A stretch of 64,000 nt of DNA, from the NCBI GenBank assembly GCA_037074585.1, contig CM073492.1, positions 76,324,220-76,388,219 on the forward strand, in the 5' to 3' direction. The notes beneath the pieces were generated by a model, which was given only the letters and a program-made list of their open reading frames with translations, ran no database searches and was not told the DNA's origin. The DNA comes from Biancaea sappan. Its lineage: Eukaryota; Streptophyta; Magnoliopsida; Fabales; Fabaceae. This document shows positions 1 to 9,465 of the stretch, in pieces; positions within the stretch are counted from its first letter, which is position 1; each line of letters opens with the position of its first letter. Both the position numbers and the translations under genes were made by a program.

Positions 1-1
1 C

Positions 2-172
2 GTGCACAATTATGTGCATGTGAGTCATCCTTAGAGAGTGACTCATCTAGAGGGTGATTAATTAATTCTAGATAAAATTCAGTTAAATTTTTTATTGAAA
101 TAATCTAATACACGTAAGTCGTCCTTTTAAGAACAGATTTACTTTTAGGTGAGCATGCACATAATTGTGCAC
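2..172. mobile_element. MITE-like element with 19-bp perfect terminal inverted repeats
   Basis: Bases 2-20 (GTGCACAATTATGTGCATG) and 154-172 are exact reverse complements, enclosing a 171-bp AT-rich unit without coding capacity. Inside the left end sit two copies of a GTGAGTCAT/GTGACTCAT motif. The shape fits a small non-autonomous DNA transposon. The left target duplication cannot be read because the window starts there, so the superfamily is unassigned. It lies downstream of ankyrin gene B exon 3, in what is probably its intron. Confidence 0.6.
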
Positions 173-909
173 ATATGCCGTCCCACAAGGGGGCGACATA
201 GTTAAGTATCTCCAAACATTATGCACAATAAAAGTGAATGCACAATAAAAGTGACCTATATCCATAAATTAAAACCAAAAAAAAGGATACTAAAGAAATT
301 TAAAAGAAAAATAGTCAACCGGCAGTAAAAATGTGAAAGTTAAATATGTATGATTACAATGTTTAATTACCACAATTCGATAGATGCTAATCATCTCACA
401 AACATGTGCCATTAAACTTATAAACAAAGACCACTTGATTATAATCGGCTTCGTTCCAACATTTATGATTCTTTGACTTGATTTTGGTGCTATTATAAAA
501 TAAAATAAAAAGTTTATATTTTTTTATATAAAAATTATATTCAATAGGATTAGATCTTGAGCCGAACTGAGGTATTAGAGATTTGACTAATGAGCGTTAT
601 TATTATGGCTGGGATTGAAAAATTTTCAACCCTAGGCAAGTCATCTATGTTTTGAATAATATTAATTTTAATGAAAAAAAAAATCAGAGGTATATGCCAT
701 ACCCAATGACTATATTGAGTATCTTTTAGCATAAACCGGTTATTTTTCTCTAAGAACAACTCGGCGTTGTTAGGAAAAATCAAATTTATAGATTTTAATT
801 TGCATTTTTGAGTTTAAGAAGAAGATATTCAGGCTTTGCAATTATATTTTAATTCATAATTTTCTAATAGAATATGAGAGAATTAAAAATGGGCTTGGAT
901 TAAATATAC
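173..909 (-). other. Intron of ankyrin gene B, paralogous to the intron of gene A
   Basis: No exon is seen. From about 330 the sequence closely follows the gene A intron at about 13420-13960, including a shared stretch around 660-780 versus 13735-13845. This supports segmental duplication of the whole gene. Short minus-strand ORFs here are intron read-through. Confidence 0.6.
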
Positions 910-2668
910 CTTGAACTCTTGCACCTTCTTCTTGCAGTTGAATGTCTATACGGACAAAATCGATGCATGTGGTAGATTCTATTATATCTTGCACTAAAAA
1001 AAAAACGAAAGAAATAAGGAAAAAAATGAGCTTCGTCAAATATGAGAATATATATTAAAAAAAAATTCACTATTTTCAGAAATTATTTTACCTATTTACT
1101 CCCACTAAAGCAAGAGACACACATCCAATTAATCTTCCCTTATATATATATATATATATATATATGATGAAAAAACAAGGCCTTTTTATCCTCATTTTAG
1201 CTGACTTTATTTTCACTCGCTTGAAGAAGAGAATATAGGCTAATTGTATTTATACTAGAGAGAGGTTGCTTTATATATATATAAACAGACTACGTAGGCC
1301 GCGTAAATCTGGAAAAATCTCTCTCAAAGAAAGAAATTTTCATTAGACCAATAGATTAAATGAAATCTCAAAAAATCTCACGACAATTTAGTAGATTATT
1401 TTTTCATTAAATCCATGTATATCCTATTTTAGTTGTCATATATATATATATATATATATTCTTTGGATTTTACTATGATCTCTGTACATATTTATATTGA
1501 TAAAATGGATAAACTACTTCTTTGGTTTATGTAATTAAAAATTAAGGTTAAAATATATATTTTGGTCCATGTTGAAACTTTGAACTTATTATATATCAAT
1601 GAAGAAATCATTTCTAAATTTTATTTGCAATTTTAATTATATGTTATTGTGTATATTGGGTTGTATAATGAGTAATTTGAATGAAAAATATATACATGCT
1701 TAATTAGAGGGAAAGTAGATAAGCAAAACAAAAAGTAGATAAGCAAAAATAGTGATTGTTTAATCACTTTTAGTGGCGGTTTAAACTGCCACCAAACTTG
1801 CACTTATAGTGACTATTTATAATATAAACCGTTACTATATAATGGCGATTAATAAATAACAACTGCCAACCGCCACTAAAACCAATTATTCCTGTAGTGG
1901 TGTAGGACTGATGTTGCATTTGATGCAGATTTGTATGTTGAGTCGAGAATTCTATTCAACACTACATGTTCACATATAACAATTCACTAATTATTGATTA
2001 ACAACAGAAATTATTTTTAATGATTTTGAAAACTATAAGAACTAAATTCAATATTTCATGAAATTATAAGGACCAAAAGCATATTTTAACCAAAAATTAA
2101 TAATGGAGTCTTTATAGTTTAAAGATTTTTATTTAATTATTATTGGTAATTTTTTTTACAATGTTTTTTAACTTTTTGCTAACGCTACTAATTATATAAT
2201 ATCTTAGCACTATAAATATCCATTATTTAAGTTAGTTTATCCCAATCATTTGCCATAAACCATATATTTGAGTTTATTTATTTTATTATATACTATTTTA
2301 TTGATATAAATTATGCATATTCAATTTTCTAAACCTTATAAGTTATACATTGTAGATATCTTTTTTACAATTTGTTTATCAGCATCATTTTATATATAAT
2401 TGAAAGAGAATACAAAGCACAAAGACAGTTAAGATGAAGAAATAGAGTAACTGAGTAAGATATGTGAAAGCGGCAAAGTACTAACACTTACGGTTATCAA
2501 TCCATTGTTTCCAGTTACGGTTATAAATCCATCGTTTCCAGAAGACATGTTTAGTTGCACTGGGAAATGCATAAGATATGCTTGCAATGCTCATAATTGG
2601 TGTCCACCCCTCTCCTGTCGTAGCAAAAAGTAATTCTGGACATTGGCCAAGCAAACACGCAGCAACAT
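910..2668 (-). CDS. Ankyrin-PGG protein gene B, partial (exons 2 and 3 only)
   Basis: Two exons of a second ACD6/ITN1-type ankyrin-PGG gene can be read on the minus strand. Exon 2 (2668-2492) follows a TAG acceptor and codes for the end of the ankyrin block: a CPELLFA stretch, the GWTPIMSIAS motif and the FWKRWIY signature seen in gene A exon 2. Exon 3 (993-910) codes for a short linker with FVRIDIQ, closely matching gene A exon 3. Both are phase 1, as in gene A. The linker and PGG exons would lie left of the window. No exon 1 is seen upstream, where unrelated AT-rich DNA and then a Copia element begin, so this copy may be 5'-truncated. Exon 2 carries a 27-bp internal duplication that repeats its splice donor. 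The family are membrane proteins linked to defence and salt responses; the role of this copy is unknown. Confidence 0.65.
994..2491 (-). other. Gene B intron 2 with microsatellites and a transposon end
   Basis: Non-coding and AT-rich. It holds TA microsatellites at about 1141-1164 and 1438-1460 and a CACTA-like fragment at about 1753-1903. The flanks (about 1040-1300 and 2100-2460) resemble the gene A intron at about 14480-15180. The intron is longer than in gene A, consistent with later insertions. Confidence 0.5.
1753..1903. mobile_element. CACTA-like terminal fragment
   Basis: The segment ends in CCTGTAGTG, the reverse complement of a CACTACAGG terminus. It contains repeated TTTTAGTGGCGG / CCGCCACTAAAA motifs, like the subterminal repeats of the CACTA element at 22585-27042. 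The other terminus was not located, so this is either a small derivative or a broken end. Confidence 0.45.
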
Positions 2669-3479
2669 CTATTTATCATAGTGTCATTTCATGACACAAA
2701 ATCAAAACAACACATATAGTGCGTGTTTGGGAATCCGGTGGATTAAACGTGAGTGGAGCAAATTAGGTTTGATTGAACGTAGTTAGAGAAAACTAGTTTT
2801 GGATGAATATGATTTATGTTTGGAAGATATTTAAACAAACGTGGTTTGAGACAGTGAAACTTGGTTTGGAATAAAACATGATGTTTGGATGTTGAATTAC
2901 AAAGGTGGTTTCAAGATGTATAATTATCAGAAATGACATGAATTTTTTATTTAATTTTTTGATCTATCATTATTATTTATTGTTATTTATTTAAAGGAAA
3001 CTTAATTTTTTGTTTATTTGTCTAATATTATAAATTAATCACTAATGACTCATTTTTAATTAATAAATTTTTTTATTTTGTAATTACTAATTAAAAATTT
3101 AATTAATCAGTAATTTCTCACAATAAATTAAAGATCTCTAATTAAATTTCAAAACATTTGTTTCTCTATTAAATTAATTTTACCTCCAACTAAATTTCAA
3201 TACAATATTTTTCTTCTCTATTAAATTCATTTTATGTCAATTAAAATTTAAAGATTCATTCTTATAATAAAAGGAATTGTGTTCTTAATTGTATAATGAT
3301 ATAATTAAATTAATTCTTTAATTAGTTAACTAAAATAATTAGGATGTTTATATTGAGAATAAACAAAGTTAACATTCATAATTAGTTATTCAATGACAGC
3401 AGCGTGACCATTTGTTCATTCTTTCTGTACTGACTCTCTGTAAATGCCTCTAACTATATTTCCGTCTTTAATGGATCCA
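2669..3479. other. AT-rich spacer upstream of gene B
   Basis: No gene seen. At about 2707 a GTGCGTGTTTGG motif resembles the end of a hAT- or PIF-type MITE, but I could not pair it with a second terminus. The rest is long A/T runs. The 5' LTR of the next Copia element probably begins somewhere after 3390, but its left edge could not be set. Confidence 0.4.
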
Positions 3480-3597
3480 CTGCCATCTGTAGATTATAGC
3501 ATGTATTGCGTGATTCATTGTATTATATATAGAGAATACTCTCAGCTTCATCTGAACTGAGCTTCATAATTTCTTCTTCCTCTTTGTTTTCTTTACT

Positions 3598-3609
3598 TGG
3601 TATCAGAAC
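3598..3609 (+). other. Primer-binding site of Copia-1
   Basis: TGGTATCAGAAC matches the 3' end of initiator tRNA-Met except for one G-to-A change near its end, just downstream of the presumed LTR edge. It sets the element on the plus strand. Confidence 0.65.
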
Positions 3610-3629
3610 GCCAGGTTCGCTAAACACTC

Positions 3630-4540
3630 ATGGAATACAGTTCTCCACAAGTATCCATGAATTCCGCAGCCTCAGGTTCTGGCCTAAAACTTTCTCCAAA
3701 TTCTTCTAATTCCTTCAACCTTATTTCTTCTATCAAGCTGGATAGGAACAACTTTCTTCTTTGGAAATCTACAGTGTTACCAGTCATTAGAGGTAACAGA
3801 TTAGAAGGCTTCATCAACGGAAGCTATCCATGCCTCCCCAGAATATGTCACCACTAAAGATGGTACAGAAACTAATCCCAAGTTCGATGAGTGGATGGTT
3901 ACCGGTCATTAGCGTGGACATAGCAGCACAACTTATTAACTGTCGGACCAGTCACGAACTATGGAGTAGCATTAAGCAAATGGCAGGTGCATCAACTAAA
4001 GCCAAAGAGCTTTGGTACAAGGGGGAATTGCAGAGAACCAGAAAAGGGTCTATGAAAATGCAAGATTATCTTGCAAAGATGAAGTCTATTGCTGACAACC
4101 TACAATCAGCAGGAAGCTCTATTTCTCTTAATGATTTATTTGCACAAATATTGTCTGGATTGGATTTAGATTACACTCCTATTGTAACTCAATTAACTTT
4201 CATGTCTAATCTGTCATGGATTGAATTTTCAACTGCCTTACTCACCTTTGAGAGCAAGATTGTGCAACTGAACGCATTCCAAAATTTGAACATTGAGAGT
4301 AATGTCACAATTAACAATATTCAGCCTCAGAAAAATAATAACAACACGAGAGGAAGAGGAGCTCCTAGAGGTAAAGGCAGAGGAAGAGGAAGACAGTTCA
4401 ATTCCAGACCTATTTGTCTGTGGAAAAACAGGGCATTTAGCTTCTGTGTGCTATTACAGAACCGATTTCAACTATATGGGAAGTGTACCTGAAGGGCATA
4501 AGTTAGCGAACACCAATACTCAAAACAACAACTATACAGC
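3630..4540 (+). pseudogene. Copia-1 gag (frameshifted)
   Basis: The plus-strand reading starts MEYSSPQVSMNS and shows the Copia N-terminal gag signature (KLDRNNFLLWKS) around residues 30-42. It continues in other frames after shifts near 3830 and 3905, with the UBN2-like gag region (SHELWSSI, DYLAKMKSIADNL). A basic Gly/Arg-rich stretch follows near 4345-4400, then a zinc knuckle (CGKTGHLASVC) in a third frame after another shift near 4420. The protein would bind and package element RNA, but the frameshifts prevent an intact product. Reading breaks off at 4545, where a Gypsy-type LTR begins. Confidence 0.8.
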
Positions 4541-4545
4541 CTATT
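4541..4545. repeat. Left target-site duplication (CCTAT) of the composite element
   Basis: CCTAT at 4541-4545 is repeated at 8709-8713 directly after the third LTR. One 5-bp duplication flanks the whole three-LTR unit, so it entered the Copia element as a single integration, or grew after integration without touching its outer ends. Confidence 0.85.
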
Positions 4546-4845
4546 GTCAAGGAAACACTTCCACAGCCGCAACCTCCAGCTAGCATTCATACCTCCACAT
4601 GCACCTACCTCTGTTTTTCAACATCCACCTACCTTCCAGATCCAGAAGTTCACATTGTCTGCACCTTCCAAGCTTCAATCTTCAACCTCTGCCAGCTACG
4701 TCCATGTGCCATTGTTCCCCTAGAATTAGTATAAATAGGTTAAGGCTTCATTGTAATAGAGATCAGAATCAAGTAATTAAGCTTTGCTTTTGAAACTTTG
4801 AAGTTTCATTTCTTCTTCTGCTCTGCCCCCCTTTTCCCTGAGCCA
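4546..4845 (+). repeat. LTR1 of composite element
   Basis: 300 bp, starts TGTCAAGGAAACAC and ends CCCTGAGCCA. It differs from LTR2 and LTR3 at only a few positions. A TATAAATA box lies at 4730-4737. Unlike LTR2 it is not followed by a primer-binding site. Confidence 0.9.
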
Positions 4846-5693
4846 TGTTTGAAGTCTTTGAATTCTTCACGTTGGTTATTCCCATCGAATTCAGGAATTT
4901 TCATTCTAACATTGTCGGAGTAGCGATTGTAAGTTGTTGATAAACTGCTGTTATTTGAATTTTTGCATCGACGATCTTTCTGGGTCTCAAGCCATGTTTG
5001 CTAGGCATACACTGTTTCTTGCAACTGTTGAATCTGGAAAATTATGGTGACGTGGCAACCACTTGACACGTGGCGATCGGTAATTGGCTACCTCTATGAT
5101 GATGTGGCAGCAGTCTGACACGTGGCAATCTTTGATTGCAAGGACTGATGACGTGGATGATGACGTGGCTCGATGACGTGTCAATCCGGATGAGCAGGAC
5201 ACGTGGCAGTTGTGACACATGGCAACCTATGATTGACCGGGTGGATGATGTGGCTGATGACGTGGCGTGCTGACGTGGTCGTCTTCAATCTCTGGCAGGC
5301 GCGTGTAGCGCGTGGGAGCAGATGGCCGGCGAGTGGTCTTCCGATTGTGGCGCGTGACGGCGCGTGGAAGGTCAGGCGGCGTTGATCTTCTCTAGTCCAA
5401 GGTTTTGGAACCTTCCGATCACGATTCCGACGTCTGTTTTCCTGAAAGAGTACCGGAGATGGGACTTTCGACGGTGGCCGATTTCGATCGTCGCCGGAAA
5501 ACTTCGACAGTGAATCTCAGGCAGCTTTTCAGGCGTTCCCTTGTAGCGATTCTCATTTCTCACTTTTTTACCGGTCTTTCTAGTTGTAATTCCAGAAGAC
5601 AATCCACCAAGAGTGCCACCTAAGAGAGACAACGACATCCAGCAAGACTTGAGAGCAAGACTCGAGGGCGAGTCTCGTCCAACCCAGGGAGAA
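4846..5693. repeat. Rearranged interior between LTR1 and LTR2 (mostly inverted)
   Basis: About 4850-5028 is the reverse complement of gag DNA at about 7126-7295. About 5029-5540 is the reverse complement of the leader at about 6035-6535. About 5557-5693 is a direct copy of the 3' end at about 8272-8407. The segment is therefore inverted leader/gag joined to a forward 3' end. ORFs across it are by-products of the ACGT-rich leader. Confidence 0.8.
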
Positions 5694-5993
5694 TGTCAAG
5701 GAAACACTTCCACAGCCGCAACCTCCAGCTAGCATTCATACCTCCACATGCACCTGCCTCTGTTTTTCAACATCCACCTACCTTCCAGATCCAGAAGTCC
5801 ACATTGTCTGCACCTTCCAAGCTTCAATCTTCAACCTCTGCCAGCTACGTCCATGTGCCATTGTTCCCCTAGAATTAGTATAAATAGGTTAAGGCTTTAT
5901 TGTAATAGAGATCAGAATCAAGTAATTAAGCTTTGCTTTTGAAACTTTGAAGTTTCATTTCTTCTTTTGCTCTGCCCCCTTTTCCCTGAGCCA
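5694..5993 (+). repeat. LTR2 of composite element
   Basis: 300 bp with the same TGTCAAGG start and GAGCCA end. The TATAAATA box is at 5879-5886. It serves as the right LTR of the first half and the left LTR of the second half, and is followed by a primer-binding site (TGGTATCAGAGC, 5998-6009) complementary to initiator tRNA-Met. Confidence 0.9.
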
Positions 5994-6249
5994 TATTTGG
6001 TATCAGAGCAAGGTTCCAGAGAGAGGGAACGCCTGAAAAGCTGCCTGAGATTCACTGTCGAAGTTTTCCGGCGATGATCGAAATCGGCCACCTTCGAAAG
6101 TCCCATCTCCGGTACTCTTTCAGGAAAACGGACGTCGGAATCGTGATCGGAAGGTTCCAAAACCTTGGACTGGAGAAGATCAACGCCGCCTGACCTTCCA
6201 CGCGCCGTCACGCGCCACAATCGGAAGACCACGCGCCGGCCATCTGCTC

Positions 6250-6535
6250 CCACGCGCTACACGCGCCTGCCAGAGGTTGAAGACGACCACGTCAGCACGC
6301 CACGTCATCAGCCACATCATCCACCCGGTCAATCATAGGTTGCCATGTGTCACAACTGCCACGTGTCCTGCTCATCCGGATTGACACGTCATCGAGCCAC
6401 GTCATCATCCACGTCATCAGTCCTTGCAATCAAAGATTGCCACGTGTCAGACTGCTGCCACATCATCATAGAGGTAGCCAATTACCGATCGCCACGTGTC
6501 AAGTGGTTGCCACGTCACCATAATTTTCCAGATTC
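6250..6535. promoter_or_regulatory. ACGT-core (G-box-like) motif cluster in the leader
   Basis: The leader holds many CACGTG, CCACGTCA and GACACGT motifs at short intervals, the core bound by plant bZIP and bHLH factors. A matching cluster lies in inverted orientation at about 5040-5330, and another at about 31580-31860 in the related Gypsy element. Whether it drives transcription is inference. Confidence 0.45.
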
Positions 6536-6910
6536 TCATATTGACCCCGGAAGTTTTGTAAAATCTTATTTTGACCCCAAAACTTTCTAAAATTCCACGT
6601 TGGCCCCATATCTTTCTGAAATTACAAATTTGCCCCAAACATTTCTGAAATTCCACTTTGGCCCCAGATATTTTCGAAATTTCACTTTGTGCCCCAGAAC
6701 TTTCTGATATTACAATTTAACCCTCACAACTTTCTGAAATTTTATTTTTTGCCCACAATTATTTTCGAAATTACAGTTTGACCCACTTTTCATAAATTAC
6801 CTTTTGGGCCCCTTAAGTTTTTTTAGAAATTACAGATTCACCCCAATTCTTTCCAAATCATAGATTAGCTCCAATATTTTCCAAAAATTACAGATCAACC
6901 TGACATTTTT
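6536..6910. repeat. Degenerate ~30-bp tandem repeats in the leader
   Basis: A unit like GCCCCAGAACTTTCTGAAAT followed by a T-rich tail recurs about every 28-36 bp. Bases 31870-32210 carry the same array. It is non-coding leader before gag. Confidence 0.65.
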
Positions 6911-7057
6911 TTTTAAAAAAAAAAAGTTCATTTTAGCCCCTAAATCTTCTAAAAAAAGAAATTTCACTCCAATCCAACAATTTTTCTTAATTTTCTTATC
7001 CATCCCCAATTTTCTACAACCAAAGTTCAAACTTTTCTCCTTCCCTAGCCAACAGAA

Positions 7058-8407
7058 ATGCCTCCAAGAAGCAGGCGTGCACAAGAAATTGAATTGAACG
7101 AGATGAGAAATCAACTTCAATAGTTGCAAGAAACAGTGTATGCCCAGCAAACATGGCTTGAGACCCAGAAAGATCGTCGATGCAAAAATTCAAATAACAG
7201 CAGTTCATCAACAACTTACAATCGCTACTCCGACAATGTTAGAATGAAAATTCCTGAATTCGATGGGAATAACCAACCTGAAGAATTCAAAGACTGGCTT
7301 AAAAAGGTTGAACGGATTTTTGAGTATAAGGAGGTCCCCGAAGATCAAAAGATGAAAATTGTTGCCACTAAACTCAAGAAGTACGCTTCTTTTTTGTGGG
7401 AAAATCTTAAGAGAAAGCGCGAACACGAAGGGAAGCGCAAGATTCGAACTTGGAAGAAAATGCGACGCAAGTTAACCCGTAAATTCTTGCCTGAACAAAC
7501 AGGGTTTATGGGAGTGTCACTTATTTCTATCCCTACTTCGTCACAAATTCCTGAAAAGGAAGAGGAATCTATACCAACAGGGTCAGTGCATGATAGTGAT
7601 GTCATACCAGATGACGATGATGACATATTAACAGAGCCAGTATATGACAGCGATATCATGCTAGAAGAGCCAGTATATGACGATGATATCATGCCAGAGG
7701 AGTCACTGTATGATAGAGAAGTCAAGTTGACAGAATCAGCGTATGACAGTGATGTCATGATAGCAGAACAAGCATATAACGGTGATGTCTTGCCAACAGA
7801 GCCAATATATGCTAGTGATGTCACTCCAGCAGAGCCAATATATGATAGTGAAGTCACATTGACAGACCATGATGAGACACTGGTAATTCATCAAAGCCTA
7901 CATATAACGCCAGCAAAAGACGAGTCTTGGTTAAGTCACAACATCTTCTATCCTATTGAAGATAAAATTTGTGATATCAACATTGGCAACAAAAGTTATG
8001 ACAATATTGTGACCAACTACATGGTGGAAAAGTTGGAGGTATTATCCGTTAATCATTCGTATCCTTACAAATTTTATCAAAAAGAAGTTTGTTGTGATAT
8101 TGTGCCTACGGATGATTGTCATCTTCTTTTGAGAAGACATTGGCAATTTGATAGTTGTGTCCAAGACGACGGCCATATAAGCATATACTCTATTAAAAAA
8201 AATGGAGTAAACGAGATGTTAGTGCCAATGCAACCTAGTGAATGCAATAAGAACAAACTAGAAAGATACGATTTCACTTTTTTACCGGTCTTTCTAGTTG
8301 TAATTCCAGAAGACAATCCACCAGGAGTGCCACCTAAGAGAGACAACGACATCCAGCAAGACTTGAGAGCAAGACTCGAGGGCAAGTCTCGTCCAACCCA
8401 GGGAGAA
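7058..8407 (+). pseudogene. Non-autonomous gag-protease remnant of composite element
   Basis: Starts at ATG 7058 (MPPRSRRAQEIELNEM), hits an in-frame TAG at 7121, then stays open into LTR3. It aligns with the intact-looking gag at 32280: the IPEFDG block, EVPEDQKMKIVATKLKK, and the KIRTWKKMR/RKFLP region. After about 150 codons the zinc knuckle and most of gag are missing. They are replaced by seven to eight 11-residue acidic repeats of the EPVYDSDIMLE type (about 7600-7865). A protease-like stretch follows (CDIVPTDDCHLLLRRHW), but the DSG active-site region reads NKSYDN, so catalysis is unlikely. RT, RNase H and integrase are deleted; reading passes to the extreme 3' end (NDIQQDLRARLEG). Confidence 0.8.
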
Positions 8408-8708
8408 TGTCAAGGAAACACTTCCACAGCCGCAACCTCCAGCTAGCATTCATACCTCCACATGCACCTACTTCTGTTTTTCAACATCCACCTACCTTCC
8501 AGATCCAGAAGTCCACATTGTCTGCACCTTCCAAGCTTCAATCTTCAACCTCTGCCAGCTACGTCCATGTGCCATTGTTCCCCTAGAATTAGTATAAATA
8601 GGTTAAGGCTTCATTGTAATAGAGATCAGAATCAAGTAATTAAGCTTTGCTTTTGAAACTTTGAAGTTTCATTTCTTCTTCTGCTCTGCCTCCCTTTTCC
8701 CTGAGCCA
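8408..8708 (+). repeat. LTR3 of composite element
   Basis: 301 bp with the same termini as LTR1/LTR2; TATAAATA at 8593-8600. Followed immediately by CCTAT (8709-8713), the right target-site duplication. Confidence 0.9.
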
Positions 8709-8712
8709 CCTA

Positions 8713-9324
8713 TGTAGCTTAATTGAACATGGAATAACACATTTGTTCACTTGTCCCTATACTTCAGAACAGAACGGACGTGTTGAGAGAAAACACAGGC
8801 AAATTGTTGGAAGTGGTCTCACCTTACTTGCCAAAGCACAAATGCCCTTTGAATTTTGGGTTGAAGCTTTTCATACTGCAACTTTTAATATCAATAGATT
8901 ACCTTCCATTCCTTTAAATAACAAATCTCCTCTAGAAATCCTTTTCAAAAAACTACCTGATTACCAAAGCTTACACCCATTTGGATGTGCTGTTTTTCCA
9001 TGTCTCACACCTTACAACAAAAGCAAATTACAGTTTCATTCTCATAAATGTGTTTTTATTGGGTATAGCGCTAATCACAAAGGCTATAAGTGCTTATCCC
9101 CAAATGGAAAAGTTTATCTATCAAGACATGTTGTTTTCAACCATATTGATTTTCCATTTGCTGAGTTATTTCATACTACACCTCACCAATCCTTTTTGCA
9201 GCACAATTCTTCTCCCAATGTTGCTGAACAACCTCTCAATATCACTAACATTTCATACTTACTCTCTTCTGCAGCAGATCAGTCTAATACATGCATGTTC
9301 TCACGGATCAAATTCTCTTGCTAG
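8713..9324 (+). pseudogene. Copia-1 integrase, C-terminal part
   Basis: Reading resumes after the inserted element with EHGITHLFTCPYTSEQNG and RVERKHRQIV, the conserved end of the Copia integrase core, including the catalytic E of the VERKHR box. It continues through FGCAVFPCLTPY, KCVFIGYS and the GYKCLSPNGKVYLSRHVVF block. The zinc-binding N-terminus and the first catalytic aspartates are absent. Reading ends at a stop at 9322-9324, and the linker to RT is in other frames. Confidence 0.85.
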
Positions 9325-9465
9325 GACCCATGATACAGAAAAATCGTCACAGTTCCTTCTGTTCCAATCCTCATCAGACTGACAGTGACACATCTTCTAG
9401 ATATATGATAGCACCAGATCCTTATTTGAGTTCACCTTTTTGCTCCTGATTCTTCTACCAGATAC

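Larger units (their letters stand above)
4546..8708 (+). mobile_element. Composite Gypsy-family element with three LTRs (non-autonomous)
   Basis: Layout: LTR1 (4546-4845), a short rearranged interior (4846-5693), LTR2 (5694-5993), a longer interior with PBS, leader and gag-protease remnant (5994-8407), and LTR3 (8408-8708), all inside CCTAT duplications. Leader and gag closely match the Gypsy element at 30954-35198, placing it in the same clade. It lacks RT, RNase H and integrase, so mobilisation would need proteins from a relative. LTR1 is followed by inverted DNA with no PBS, so only the LTR2-LTR3 half has a canonical retroelement layout. Confidence 0.85.

Noticed and set aside
550..1039. 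Signal-peptide-like small proteins in gene B (and 13714-14097, 14298-14498)
   Set aside because: They are read-through of intron into exon 3 of ankyrin genes; the apparent signal peptide is intron plus acceptor sequence.
5918..6253. Minus-strand ORF of 111 residues in the composite element
   Set aside because: It spans LTR end, PBS and leader in antisense; the same reading appears at 31351-31617. No domain and no start context.
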